DNA of 49,849 bases from JAYFRE01 sp034926235 (GTDB taxonomy: Bacteria; Pseudomonadota; Alphaproteobacteria; Rhodospirillales; Magnetospirillaceae), in the NCBI GenBank assembly GCA_034926235.1, contig JAYFRE010000018.1:1-49849 (forward strand). Reading direction: 5' to 3'. The position numbers and the translations under genes were made by a program. Of the stretch, positions 1 to 8,264 are shown in pieces. The first letter of the stretch is position 1; the number at the start of each line of letters is the position of its first letter. The notes under the pieces are model-generated. The model saw only the letters and a program-made list of their open reading frames with translations, searched no databases and was not told the origin of the DNA.

Positions 1-3
1 TGG

Positions 4-19
4 TGTTTCACGTGAAACA
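4..19. promoter_or_regulatory. parS: parS centromere site 1
   Basis: TGTTTCACGTGAAACA is a perfect match to the 16-bp parS site bound by ParB. It lies inside a 22-bp perfect palindrome (positions 1-22). Two further copies lie 4.9 kb downstream next to parAB, so this is a true centromere cluster and indicates that the replication origin is near. It sits just downstream of the qor stop codon. Confidence 0.93.
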
Positions 20-49
20 CCACCCCTAGTTTTTTGGGCTTCGGGACGA

Positions 50-1027
50 TCACGGAAGCAGAATGGTTGAGCCTGTGGTCTTGCGTTCTTCAAGATCGCG
101 ATGCGCCATGGCGGCGTCGGCCAGCGGATAGGTCTGGCGGATTTCGATGCGGACCGCTCCCTTATTGACGACATCGAACAGTTCGGCGGCAACGGTGAGA
201 AGATCGGCGCGCAGGGCGGTATAGGTCGCCAGCGTCGGTCTGGTGAGATAAAGAGATCCCTTTGCGGCCAAGATGGTCGGATCGATCGGAGGAACGGCGC
301 CCGAAGATTGGCCGAAACTGACCATCAATCCTCTGGGTTTCAATGCGTCCATCGATTTTAGAAATGTTTCACGGCCAACCGAATCATAGACGACGGGAAC
401 GCCTTTACCATCGGTCAAGTCGCGCACTTTGGCGACGAAATCGTCGGATTTATAAAGGATGGTATGATCGCAGCCATGGGCGCGAGCCAATTCGGCTTTT
501 TCCGGGCTTCCAACTGTTCCGATGACGGTAGCGCCCAGATATTTTGCCCATTGGCAGGCGATGAGCCCAACGCCGCCGGCGGCGGCATGGATGAGAATGG
601 TGTCCCCGGGCTGAACGCGATAGACGCTACGCAAAAGATATTGGGCGGTCATGCCTTGAAGCATCATCGCAGCCGCGGCTTGTTCAGTGATGAAGTCCGG
701 TAAAACCACCAGACGGTCGGCATTCATTGCCCGTATTTCCGAATAGGATCCGGGGGTTCCCATGGCATAGGCAACCCGGTCGCCGATTTTGACCTCGGTG
801 ACATCTTTGCCGACATCAACGACGATTCCGGCGGCTTCCATCCCGATTGATGCCGGCAGAGCCGGAAGGGGATAAAGCCCGGTGCGATGATAGACGTCGA
901 TGAAATTAAGTCCGACGGCAGTCTGACGAATCAGAGCCTGACCTGGGCCCGGCTTTGGCGCTTCGATTTCATCCCATTTCAGTTCGTCAGGGCCGCCATA
1001 GCGGTGAATGCGAATCGCCTTTGTCAT
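50..1027 (-). CDS. qor: NADPH:quinone oxidoreductase, zinc-independent MDR family
   Basis: 325-residue member of the medium-chain dehydrogenase/reductase superfamily, quinone reductase (QOR) branch, expected to reduce quinones with NADPH in the cytosol. The N-terminal GroES-like domain has the family text GLNFIDVYHRTGLYPLP. The Rossmann domain carries the cofactor loop AAAGGVG near residue 150. Zinc-binding cysteines of alcohol dehydrogenases are absent, as expected for QOR. I chose the ATG at 1027 because GGAG lies 9 nt upstream and homologues begin MTKAIRIHRYGG; ATGs at 1033 and 1036 are alternatives, and the 1036 one overlaps the ogt stop as ATGA. Either way it is probably translationally coupled to ogt. 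The exact substrate is not readable from sequence. Confidence 0.9.
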   Translation of the reverse strand: MTKAIRIHRYGGPDELKWDEIEAPKPGPGQALIRQTAVGLNFIDVYHRTGLYPLPALPASIGMEAAGIVVDVGKDVTEVKIGDRVAYAMGTPGSYSEIRAMNADRLVVLPDFITEQAAAAMMLQGMTAQYLLRSVYRVQPGDTILIHAAAGGVGLIACQWAKYLGATVIGTVGSPEKAELARAHGCDHTILYKSDDFVAKVRDLTDGKGVPVVYDSVGRETFLKSMDALKPRGLMVSFGQSSGAVPPIDPTILAAKGSLYLTRPTLATYTALRADLLTVAAELFDVVNKGAVRIEIRQTYPLADAAMAHRDLEERKTTGSTILLP

Positions 1028-1032
1028 GATCA

Positions 1033-1506
1033 TCATCTCCGTCTGGGAAGGGGATGCCTTATTTCCACTCCTTCGAGGCCCAAAAGATAGCGTTTGGTAT
1101 CGGTTCCCTCGATCCCCGAATAGCCGCCAAGAGCGCCGTTGGCGGCGAGAACGCGATGGCAAGGAATCAGGATCGGTAAGGAATTGCGGCTACAAGCCTG
1201 TCCGACCGCGCGGGCCGCCGAGCCAAGGTCGCGCGCCAGATCGCCATAGCTGCGTGTCTGACCATAGGGAATTTCGCTCATCGCCAGGCAGACTTCCCGC
1301 TGAAAATCGGTTCCGAGCGGGGACAGCGGAAGGTTGAAAACCCGCAGTAGGCCCTCGAAATAGAGGTCGAGTTGTTTTTTGGCTTCCAGAAGAAGATCGC
1401 TTGGGGTGCTTGCCGCCGCACGGCCCCAATCAAGCGAGACGATCTGGTCGTCTTCCTCGAAAAGCGTCAAATCCCCGACAGGGCTATGAAAGCTGAAATG
1501 AGGCAT
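1033..1506 (-). CDS. ogt: Methylated-DNA--protein-cysteine methyltransferase
   Basis: 157-residue suicide repair protein that moves an alkyl group from O6-alkylguanine in DNA to its own cysteine. The active-site block SLPILIPCHRV is intact, with PCHR at residues 115-118 and Cys116 as acceptor. It is followed by the conserved GGYSG segment. The length fits a stand-alone Ogt/MGMT with a short N-terminal ribonuclease-like domain and no Ada regulatory domain. It is the first gene of a two-gene minus-strand unit with the quinone oxidoreductase, whose start lies at or just after its stop. It is transcribed divergently from mnmE across 121 bp that contain inverted repeats. Confidence 0.94.
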   Translation of the reverse strand: MPHFSFHSPVGDLTLFEEDDQIVSLDWGRAAASTPSDLLLEAKKQLDLYFEGLLRVFNLPLSPLGTDFQREVCLAMSEIPYGQTRSYGDLARDLGSAARAVGQACSRNSLPILIPCHRVLAANGALGGYSGIEGTDTKRYLLGLEGVEIRHPLPRRR

Positions 1507-1545
1507 AGTGGGATTCTAGCCCGAGATGGCCGGTACGGCAATCCT

Positions 1546-1600
1546 CGGACGTTGCGGAGCGGATGTCCGACACGCTAACGTCCGCTATGTTTAGACATAG
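1546..1600. promoter_or_regulatory. Two inverted repeats between ogt and mnmE
   Basis: The divergent intergenic region contains a perfect 8-bp inverted repeat, CGGACGTT (1546-1553) with AACGTCCG (1577-1584). Directly after it is a 6-bp repeat, CTATGT (1585-1590) with ACATAG (1595-1600), loop TTAG. The second ends 27 bp before the mnmE start. These could be an operator for either direction or small RNA hairpins in the mnmE leader. I recognise no regulator for them. Confidence 0.4.
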
Positions 1601-1627
1601 GGATTAAAAACAGGATCGCGACCAGGA

Positions 1628-2956
1628 ATGAAAGATACGATTTTTGCCCTGGCCAGCGGAGCAGGGCGCGCAGGCATCGCGGTCTTCCGCCTTTCAGGTC
1701 CCGCCTCAGGCGAAGCGTTGAAACAGCTAAGCGGGGCCGCTCTGCCGCCGCCGCGCTATGCTCAGCGCGTGAAGATCGCCTGGAAGGGAGAAAGGATCGA
1801 TGACGGCTTGGCTCTGTGGTTCAAAGGACCGGCGAGCTTTACCGGTGAGGATGTGGTCGAACTTCATCTTCATGGCGGTTATGCCGTTGCTTCGGCTCTG
1901 ACCGAAGCCTTGTTGGCACTTGGGCTTAGGCCCGCCGAACCGGGAGAATTCACGCGCCGCGCCTTCGAGGCGGGCAAGCTGGATCTGACCCAGGCCGAGG
2001 CGATCGCCGATCTGGTTGATGCGGATACGGCGGCGCAGCGCCGTCAGGCCTTGCGGCAAATGGATGGGGCGCTGATGCGCCTTTACGATGACTGGCGGGA
2101 GAAAATTCTCGGCGCATTGGCCCATATCGAAGCCGAGATTGATTTTGCCGACGAGGATCTGCCGGAAGGTTTGGCCGCTGGCGCTCGCCAGGATATCGCC
2201 GATCTGGCGGCAGGGATGCGGGCACATCTGGATGACGGGTTTCGTGGTGAAAGGGTGCGCGACGGATACCGGATCGCGTTACTGGGAGCGGTCAATGTCG
2301 GGAAATCCAGCCTGCTGAATCGGCTGGCGGGGCGACCGGCAGCCATCGTTTCGACGATGGCCGGCACGACCCGGGATGTGATCGAAATCCGTCTGGATAT
2401 CGAAGGGCTGCCGGTTATCCTGGCCGATACGGCGGGTTTGCGCGAAAGCGCTGATGTGATCGAGGAAGAAGGCGTTAAACGGGCGCGGGAAAGGGCGGTT
2501 GATGCTGATCTGCGCCTGGTGGTTCTGGACGGAACGAGCCTTGCCCAGGCCGATTCGGAAAGTCTGGCGCTGCTTGCCGAAGGCCGGGCCTTGGCGGTGG
2601 TGAATAAAATCGATCTGGTACGTAAGGATGATATCCCGACGCGGCTTGCGGAATCCCCGGTCTTTCCCGTTTCGGCCGAGACGGGCGAGGGGATCGACGC
2701 CCTTCTGGCCGCTATCGGGGACATGTTGGCGTCATCGGCGGAAGCGGTGGCGTCTCCGCCCCTGACTCGGGCGCGCCACCGCAAGGCGGTCGAGGACGCT
2801 CATGCGGCCTTATCCCGGGCGCTTGACGAAGCGCTTCCGGAACTGGTGGCCGAGGATGTAAGAATGGCCTCCCGGGCGCTGGGACGGATCAATGGGCGCA
2901 TCGATGTGGAAGATGTGCTCGATGCGATTTTCCGCGATTTCTGTATCGGCAAATAG
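1628..2956 (+). CDS. mnmE: tRNA modification GTPase MnmE
   Basis: 442-residue GTPase that, with MnmG, installs the carboxymethylaminomethyl group on wobble U34 of tRNAs. The N-terminal formyl-THF-binding domain is present (LHLHGGYAV, PGEFTRRAFEAGKLDL). The G domain is inserted in a helical domain: G1 GAVNVGKS at 220-227, G2 TTRD at 247-250, G3 DTAG at 267-270 and G4 NKID at 326-329. The essential C-terminal CIGK is intact at 439-442. AGGA precedes the ATG. The partner mnmG begins 20 bp downstream, so the two-subunit enzyme is made from one transcript. Confidence 0.98.
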   Translation: MKDTIFALASGAGRAGIAVFRLSGPASGEALKQLSGAALPPPRYAQRVKIAWKGERIDDGLALWFKGPASFTGEDVVELHLHGGYAVASALTEALLALGLRPAEPGEFTRRAFEAGKLDLTQAEAIADLVDADTAAQRRQALRQMDGALMRLYDDWREKILGALAHIEAEIDFADEDLPEGLAAGARQDIADLAAGMRAHLDDGFRGERVRDGYRIALLGAVNVGKSSLLNRLAGRPAAIVSTMAGTTRDVIEIRLDIEGLPVILADTAGLRESADVIEEEGVKRARERAVDADLRLVVLDGTSLAQADSESLALLAEGRALAVVNKIDLVRKDDIPTRLAESPVFPVSAETGEGIDALLAAIGDMLASSAEAVASPPLTRARHRKAVEDAHAALSRALDEALPELVAEDVRMASRALGRINGRIDVEDVLDAIFRDFCIGK

Positions 2957-2975
2957 GATTTTGGATTCGAGACCG

Positions 2976-4853
2976 ATGAAGGATTATGACGTCGTCGTCA
3001 TTGGGGCCGGTCACGCCGGATGTGAAGCTGCTGCTGCCGCCGCCCGCATGGGCGCCGCGACGGTTCTGGTGACGCAAAAGCTGGAAACGATTGGCGAGAT
3101 GAGCTGCAATCCGGCCATCGGCGGTTTGGCCAAAGGCCAGCTCGTGCGCGAGATCGATGCGCTTGACGGATTGATGGGCCGGGTGATCGACAAGGCCGGC
3201 ATCCAGTTTCGGATGCTGAACGCATCGAAAGGGCCGGCTGTGCGTGGTCCGCGTGCGCAGGCGGACCGGGCTCTGTATCGCAAGGCGATGGCGGAAGCGC
3301 TGGCCGAGACCGATAATCTGGATATCCGCGCCGGCAATGTCTCCGCGCTGTTTTTTTCGTCCGACGGAAAAAAGATAACTGGCGTTGGTCTGGACGATGG
3401 CACCAGGATTTCTGCTGGTGCGGTGGTTTTGACCTCCGGCACTTTTTTGAGGGGGGAAATCCATATCGGATCACGGCGCGTCCCGGCCGGAAGGATCGGT
3501 GAAGCGCCGTCTTTGGGTATTTCGGACTGCCTGGAGCAGGTTGGATTTGTTTTAGGAAGGCTGAAAACCGGGACTCCATGCCGCCTTGATGGACGGACCA
3601 TCGATTGGGCTAGCCTGGAAAGTCAGCCGGGCGACGTTCCGCCCCGACCTTTTTCCTTCATGACGGATCGGATCGAAACACCGCAGATTGCCTGCGGTAT
3701 TACCGGGACGACCGAGGCTACCCACGCGATTATCCGGGCTAATCTGGACCGGGCGCCCCTTTATAGCGGCCAGATTTCCAGCACCGGACCGCGTTATTGT
3801 CCTAGTATCGAGGATAAAATCGTTCGCTTCGCGGGCCGGGAACGTCACCAGATTTTTCTGGAGCCCGAAGGGTTAGACGATCCGACGGTCTATCCGAACG
3901 GCATCAGCACCTCGTTGCCCGAGGATGTGCAGGAAGCGATGCTAAAGACCATCCCCGGATTGGAACGGGCGGTGATGCTGCGGCCGGGCTACGCCATCGA
4001 ATATGATTATATCGACCCGCGATCCTTGCGTCCCAGCCTGGAAACGAAAGCAGTCGAAGGATTGTTCCTGGCCGGTCAGATCAATGGGACGACAGGGTAT
4101 GAGGAAGCCGCCGCGCAAGGATTGATTGCGGGGGTGAACGCAGCCGGTCGGGCAGGGAACGCCGATCCCGTGTCTTGGACCCCATTCAGTCTTGACCGTT
4201 CCCAGGCCTATATCGGCGTTATGATCGATGATCTGGTGACGCGCGGTGTGACCGAACCGTACCGGATGTTTACGTCGCGGGCAGAATATAGATTGTCCTT
4301 GCGGGCGGATAACGCGGATATGCGCCTGACGCAATTGGGCATGGATTGGGGCTGCGTCGGGACGGCACGGGCGCAGCGTTTTCTGGACAAAAGAACCCGG
4401 CTGGATGATGCACGTTCCCGGATGGAGGCCTGCCTAGCCAGCCCGAACGCTTTGAGTGTGCAGGGGATCTTGGTGAATCAGGATGGCGTGAGGCGATCGG
4501 CGTTCGATCTTTTGCGCTATCCTACGGTCCGTTGGGAGCAGGTTTGCGCTATGTGGCCCGAACTTTCCACGATGGAGCCGGACATTGCCGAGCAGTTGGA
4601 AATTGAAGGCCGCTATGCCGGTTATCTTGGCCGGCAGGATGCTGACATCGTCGCGTTTCGTCGTGACGAGGCGCTGAGGATTCCTGAGACTCTGGATTAC
4701 AAGACGGTTGGCGGATTATCGACCGAAATCAGAACTTTATTGGAAAAAGCTCGGCCAGCGACTCTGGGGGCGGCGGGGCGGATTCCCGGCATGACGCCGG
4801 CAGCGCTGACCGCTCTTCTGGCCTATGTCCGCAAGAAGGAGAAGGCGGCGTGA
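2976..4853 (+). CDS. mnmG: tRNA uridine-5-carboxymethylaminomethyl modification enzyme MnmG
   Basis: 625-residue FAD enzyme, partner of MnmE in wobble-uridine modification. The N-terminal dinucleotide fold has GAGHAGCEAA at residues 10-19. Family blocks follow, including SCNPAIGGLAKGQLVREIDALDG, the LKTGTP segment, the EYDYIDPRSL region and the C-terminal helical domain that docks on MnmE. The ATG at 2976 gives the canonical N-terminus MKDYDVVVIGAG; an upstream ATG at 2892 would add 28 residues that are just mnmE read in another frame. Its TGA overlaps the GTG start of rsmG. Confidence 0.98.
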   Translation: MKDYDVVVIGAGHAGCEAAAAAARMGAATVLVTQKLETIGEMSCNPAIGGLAKGQLVREIDALDGLMGRVIDKAGIQFRMLNASKGPAVRGPRAQADRALYRKAMAEALAETDNLDIRAGNVSALFFSSDGKKITGVGLDDGTRISAGAVVLTSGTFLRGEIHIGSRRVPAGRIGEAPSLGISDCLEQVGFVLGRLKTGTPCRLDGRTIDWASLESQPGDVPPRPFSFMTDRIETPQIACGITGTTEATHAIIRANLDRAPLYSGQISSTGPRYCPSIEDKIVRFAGRERHQIFLEPEGLDDPTVYPNGISTSLPEDVQEAMLKTIPGLERAVMLRPGYAIEYDYIDPRSLRPSLETKAVEGLFLAGQINGTTGYEEAAAQGLIAGVNAAGRAGNADPVSWTPFSLDRSQAYIGVMIDDLVTRGVTEPYRMFTSRAEYRLSLRADNADMRLTQLGMDWGCVGTARAQRFLDKRTRLDDARSRMEACLASPNALSVQGILVNQDGVRRSAFDLLRYPTVRWEQVCAMWPELSTMEPDIAEQLEIEGRYAGYLGRQDADIVAFRRDEALRIPETLDYKTVGGLSTEIRTLLEKARPATLGAAGRIPGMTPAALTALLAYVRKKEKAA

Positions 4854-5548
4854 CGGTTTCACGTGAAACATCGGCAGACCCGTCGATCCCCTTGGACGCG
4901 GAAGACTTTTCCCAGCTTTTTCCTGTTTCACGTGAAACACTGGAAAAACTGGATCTCTATCTCGCTCTCCTCGTTCAATGGCAGCCGCGTGTCAATCTGG
5001 TCGGGCCGGCGACACGGACCGATCCCTGGCGACGGCACATTCTCGATTCAGCGCAACTTCTTCCTTATTTGCCCAAGGGGCCGCTGCTCGACATGGGGTC
5101 AGGGGCCGGATTCCCCGGGCTTGTCCTGGCGATCCTGCGGGCAGCGGAAAATCCGTCGCCGGAACCGGTTCATCTGGTCGAGTCCGATGGCCGTAAAGCC
5201 AATTTCCTGCGCGAGGTTGCTCGTCAGACCGGTATGGACGCGGTCCAGATTCATAACGACCGGATGGAAAAATTGGCCCCGTTCCCCGTCGCCGTTATCA
5301 CCGCGCGCGCGGTAGCTCCATTGAGAAAATTGCTGAAATTAGCCTCCTCTTTCATGTCTCCAGAGACGGAGTTCTTGTTTCTCAAAGGGCGAAAAGGCGA
5401 AGAGGAATTGACCGAGGCCAGTAAAGATTGGACAATGACCACCGAACGGATAGACAGCCTTTCCGATACATCCGGGATCATTTTTCATCTGAAGGGAGTT
5501 AAACCTTGTCCGAAAGCGGGAAAGGCTCCTTGGTCGGGGCGCGTGTAA
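4850..5548 (+). CDS. rsmG: 16S rRNA (guanine527-N7)-methyltransferase RsmG
   Basis: 232-residue SAM-dependent methyltransferase (GidB) that methylates G527 of 16S rRNA. The SAM-binding motif LDMGSGAGFPG lies near residues 80-90, followed by the acidic VESDGRKANFL block. The GTG start overlaps the mnmG stop (GTGA). The N-terminus is unusual because two in-frame parS sites lie inside it, so VSRET occurs at residues 3-7 and again at 26-30, exactly 23 codons apart. The 3' end runs 43 nt into parA in another frame, beyond the conserved C-terminal strand. The tail from about residue 216 is therefore probably unconstrained extension. Confidence 0.96.
   Translation: MTVSRETSADPSIPLDAEDFSQLFPVSRETLEKLDLYLALLVQWQPRVNLVGPATRTDPWRRHILDSAQLLPYLPKGPLLDMGSGAGFPGLVLAILRAAENPSPEPVHLVESDGRKANFLREVARQTGMDAVQIHNDRMEKLAPFPVAVITARAVAPLRKLLKLASSFMSPETEFLFLKGRKGEEELTEASKDWTMTTERIDSLSDTSGIIFHLKGVKPCPKAGKAPWSGRV
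4855..4870. promoter_or_regulatory. parS: parS site 2, inside rsmG
   Basis: GGTTTCACGTGAAACA matches the parS consensus at 15 of 16 positions (first T is G). It covers codons 2-7 of rsmG. With the sites at 4-19 and 4924-4939 it forms the ParB loading cluster upstream of parAB. Confidence 0.85.
4924..4939. promoter_or_regulatory. parS: parS site 3, inside rsmG
   Basis: TGTTTCACGTGAAACA, a perfect 16-bp parS site in codons 25-30 of rsmG. Its centre is 69 bp from that of site 2. Confidence 0.93.
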
Positions 5549-6306
5549 TCGCGGTCGCCAATCAGAAAGGCGGTGTCGGTAAAACGACCACAGCCATCAA
5601 TCTCGCTACGGCATTGGCAGCGACCAAGAAAAGGGTTCTGATCATCGATCTCGACCCGCAAGGAAACGCCAGCACTGGGTTGGGAATCGATCGCCGCAAC
5701 CGGAGCACGGGGTCCTATCCCTTGCTGATGGGCGATGTCGCCTTGTCCCAATCCGTTGTTCCGACAACAATCCCGGGCCTGTCTTTAGTCCCATCCTCGG
5801 TCGATCTGTCGGGAGCCGAAATCGAGTTGATCGATATGCGGCAGCGTGAATCCAAATTGCGCCAGGCGCTTGCCGACGCGGATTTCGACTACATCCTGAT
5901 CGATTGCCCGCCATCGCTCAATCTGCTGACCTTGAACGCTCTGGTCGCGGCCCAGGCGGTACTGGTGCCGCTGCAGTGCGAATTTTTTGCTCTGGAAGGG
6001 ATCAGCCATCTGATCAAGACCATCGAGCGCGTCCGCCAAAGCTTCAACCCCGGCTTGGAACTGCATGGCATCGTGCTGACCATGTTTGATCGTCGGAACA
6101 ACCTGTCCGATATGGTGGCCGCCGATGTCCGCAATTTCTTCGGCGACAAGGTTTATAAAACCGTGATTCCCAGAAATGTCCGTATTTCCGAAGCACCATC
6201 CTTTGGAAAACCGGTGCTGCTTTACGATGTGCGGTGCACCGGATCGGAAGCTTATATCCACCTCGCCAGCGAGGTCTTGAAGCGGGAGAAGGAGATGCGG
6301 GCATGA
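5506..6306 (+). CDS. parA: Chromosome-partitioning ATPase ParA
   Basis: 266-residue deviant-Walker ATPase that binds DNA non-specifically and drives ParB-parS complexes towards the poles. Walker A KGGVGKTT is at residues 21-28, with the signature lysine K21. The DLDPQGNAS block follows at about 49-57, and Walker B is within LIDCPPSL. The start is TTG at 5506, supported by AAGGGAG 8 nt upstream; it lies 43 nt inside rsmG. parB starts in an ATGA overlap with the parA stop, so the two are co-translated. Confidence 0.97.
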   Translation: MSESGKGSLVGARVIAVANQKGGVGKTTTAINLATALAATKKRVLIIDLDPQGNASTGLGIDRRNRSTGSYPLLMGDVALSQSVVPTTIPGLSLVPSSVDLSGAEIELIDMRQRESKLRQALADADFDYILIDCPPSLNLLTLNALVAAQAVLVPLQCEFFALEGISHLIKTIERVRQSFNPGLELHGIVLTMFDRRNNLSDMVAADVRNFFGDKVYKTVIPRNVRISEAPSFGKPVLLYDVRCTGSEAYIHLASEVLKREKEMRA

Positions 6307-7253
6307 ATGCGGGCGAGGAAACTCGGAAACGCGGCCTGGGACGCGGGTTGTCGGCTCTCTTCGCGGATGCCGAGAACGAGACGACCGAGATCGATGTCAC
6401 CGCCAGTCGGAGCGATAGCGGCGACAAGGTCCGGATGACCCCGATCGAAAAATTGATCCCCGGCCGCTATCAGCCGCGCCGCTTGTTCGACGCCTCGAAT
6501 CTCGACGACCTTATCTTATCCGTGCGTGAAAAGGGGGTTCTCCAGCCTCTTCTGGTCCGGCCGCACCCGGATCAGGCGGATTGTTTTGAGATCATTGCCG
6601 GTGAACGTCGTTGGCGGGCGTCGCAGGCGGCGGGCCTGCACGAAATCCCGGTCATTCTGCGCAATCTGTCGGACCGCGAGGCGCTCGAAGTCGCGCTGAT
6701 CGAAAATCTTCAGCGCCAGGATCTGTCGCCATTGGAAGAGGCGGAAGGGTATCGGCGTCTGTTGGAGGAGTTTGCGCATACGCAGGAAGAATTGGCCAAG
6801 GCCGTGGGCAAAAGCCGCAGCCATGTCGCCAATATGATGCGTCTTCTGGCCTTGCCGGAACCGGTAAAGAAAATGCTCGATGGGGGGGAATTGACCGCCG
6901 GTCATGCACGGGCGTTGTTATCCTCCCCCGATCCGCAAACATTGGCCCGCCAGGTGATCAGCAAGGGGCTGAACGTCCGTCAGACGGAAAAGCTGGCGCA
7001 GACTAGCCCTGGAAAAGGGGTGAGCGCCGGGAAAAAGACGGCTAGCAGCGGACGCGACGCGGATATCGCCGCGCTGGAACGCGATCTGACCGCCTTGCTG
7101 GGGCTTAAAGTCGTCATTCGCCCGACCGGACGTGGCGGCGAAATCACCATTCATTACGGAACGCTGGAGCAGCTTGACGACATCCTGCACCGTTTATCGA
7201 GCGGAGCCCAAGGTTCCGTAGGGACGGCGCCGTCCCCGGGAGAGCAAGCTTAA
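6303..7253 (+). CDS. parB: Chromosome-partitioning protein ParB
   Basis: 316-residue CTPase clamp that loads at parS and spreads. The N-terminal ParA-stimulating segment RGLGRGLSALF is at about 10-20. The CTP-binding motifs are GERRWRA at 100-106 and ENLQRQDL at 134-141. The helix-turn-helix that reads parS is at about 160-182 (TQEELAKAVGKSRSHVANMM). A low-complexity linker precedes the C-terminal dimerisation domain. The start ATG at 6303 overlaps the parA stop. Its three targets are at 4-19, 4855-4870 and 4924-4939. Confidence 0.97.
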   Translation: MNAGEETRKRGLGRGLSALFADAENETTEIDVTASRSDSGDKVRMTPIEKLIPGRYQPRRLFDASNLDDLILSVREKGVLQPLLVRPHPDQADCFEIIAGERRWRASQAAGLHEIPVILRNLSDREALEVALIENLQRQDLSPLEEAEGYRRLLEEFAHTQEELAKAVGKSRSHVANMMRLLALPEPVKKMLDGGELTAGHARALLSSPDPQTLARQVISKGLNVRQTEKLAQTSPGKGVSAGKKTASSGRDADIAALERDLTALLGLKVVIRPTGRGGEITIHYGTLEQLDDILHRLSSGAQGSVGTAPSPGEQA

Positions 7254-7285
7254 AAAGCAGCGGCCATCGATGGGAGAATAGAAGC

Positions 7286-8137
7286 ATGACGAAGCCACGG
7301 ATCGGCTGGATTGGTCTTGGCCATATGGGTGTTCCGATGGTCGGCAACCTGATTGCGGCCGGCTATGCGCTGACCCTTTATAACCGGACCCCGGGTAAAG
7401 CTGACGGCCTTAAGGGGCATATCGTCTCCAGCCCGGCGGAACTTGCCCGGCAATCCGATATCGTCATCACTATGCTGTCCGACGATTCCGGCCAGGAATC
7501 GGTCCTGTTCGGCAAAGATGGCGTGTTTTCCGCCGCCCGAACCGGTCTGACCGTGATCAATATGGGCACTGTTTCGCCGCAGGCGAGCCGGGATACCGCA
7601 GAACGCCTGGGTAAGGTCGGTGTGGATGTCCTCGATGCGCCGGTATCGGGGTCGGTAAAGCCGGCCCAGGATGGAACCCTGGTTATCCTGGTTGGCGGGG
7701 ATGCGGTTGTTCTGGGGCGTTGCCAGCCGATTTTCGACCTGCTGGGCAAACGCACCTTTCATTTTGGTGCTCATGGCCAAGGATCGGTCGCCAAGCTCGC
7801 GATCAACATGATGCTGGGCATGACGCTGGAAGCATTGGCCGAATCCGTCCTGTTCGGGGAAGCGGGCGGACTGGACCGGGCGACATTGCTGGAAATGATC
7901 GGCGAAACCGCTTGCGCCTCGCCGATCGTGACATTGAAACTTCCAAGCCTGAAGGTGGATTCCTATCCGGCGGCGTTTCCGCTCAAGCACATGGCCAAGG
8001 ATTTTCGTTTGGCGCTGGCGGAAAGTGCCGGGTTGGATATCCCGTCCGGTCGGGCAACGGCCGCGTCCTTTGCCGCCGCCGAAAGCCGGGGTTTGGGCGA
8101 CAGTGACGTTATGGCGGTGATCAAAAGCCTGAAATGA
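7286..8137 (+). CDS. NAD(P)-dependent beta-hydroxyacid dehydrogenase
   Basis: 283-residue protein of the 3-hydroxyisobutyrate dehydrogenase / 6-phosphogluconate dehydrogenase-like family. The Rossmann motif GLGHMG is at residues 10-15. The substrate-binding DAPVSGS block is at 117-123, and the catalytic lysine is K170 in SVAKLAINMML. It could act on 3-hydroxyisobutyrate, tartronate semialdehyde, or glyoxylate/succinic semialdehyde; the sequence alone does not decide. It starts 32 bp after parB with GGGAG upstream. It is probably a passenger at the end of the par operon. Confidence 0.9.
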   Translation: MTKPRIGWIGLGHMGVPMVGNLIAAGYALTLYNRTPGKADGLKGHIVSSPAELARQSDIVITMLSDDSGQESVLFGKDGVFSAARTGLTVINMGTVSPQASRDTAERLGKVGVDVLDAPVSGSVKPAQDGTLVILVGGDAVVLGRCQPIFDLLGKRTFHFGAHGQGSVAKLAINMMLGMTLEALAESVLFGEAGGLDRATLLEMIGETACASPIVTLKLPSLKVDSYPAAFPLKHMAKDFRLALAESAGLDIPSGRATAASFAAAESRGLGDSDVMAVIKSLK

Positions 8138-8151
8138 AGGCGGACGAGTCG

Positions 8152-8256
8152 AGGGCTTTCAGCCCTTTGACCCGTTGACCTTCAATAAAAATTGGGTCCG
8201 GGGCTTTTAAAGCCCCGGCGGAGTGCGCGGACGTCCGCGCGTCGTGCAGAAGCACG
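8152..8256. terminator. Cluster of four hairpins between convergent genes
   Basis: Four perfect inverted repeats are packed in 105 bp between two converging transcripts. AGGGCT/AGCCCT is at 8152-8166. CCGGGGCTTT/AAAGCCCCGG is at 8198-8218. GCGCGGACGTCCGCGC is at 8225-8240. CGTGC/GCACG with an AGAA loop is at 8243-8256. None has a long T tract, so the assignment as a bidirectional termination or mRNA-end-protecting region is inference. Confidence 0.55.
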
Positions 8257-8264
8257 AATAAACG

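Noticed and set aside
2892..2975. Longer N-terminus for mnmG from an ATG at 2892
   Set aside because: These codons lie within the conserved end of mnmE, and the canonical FAD-binding start follows the ATG at 2976.
4737..4940. Minus-strand short frame with MFHVK repeats
   Set aside because: The MFHVK text is only the reverse reading of the parS palindromes inside rsmG.
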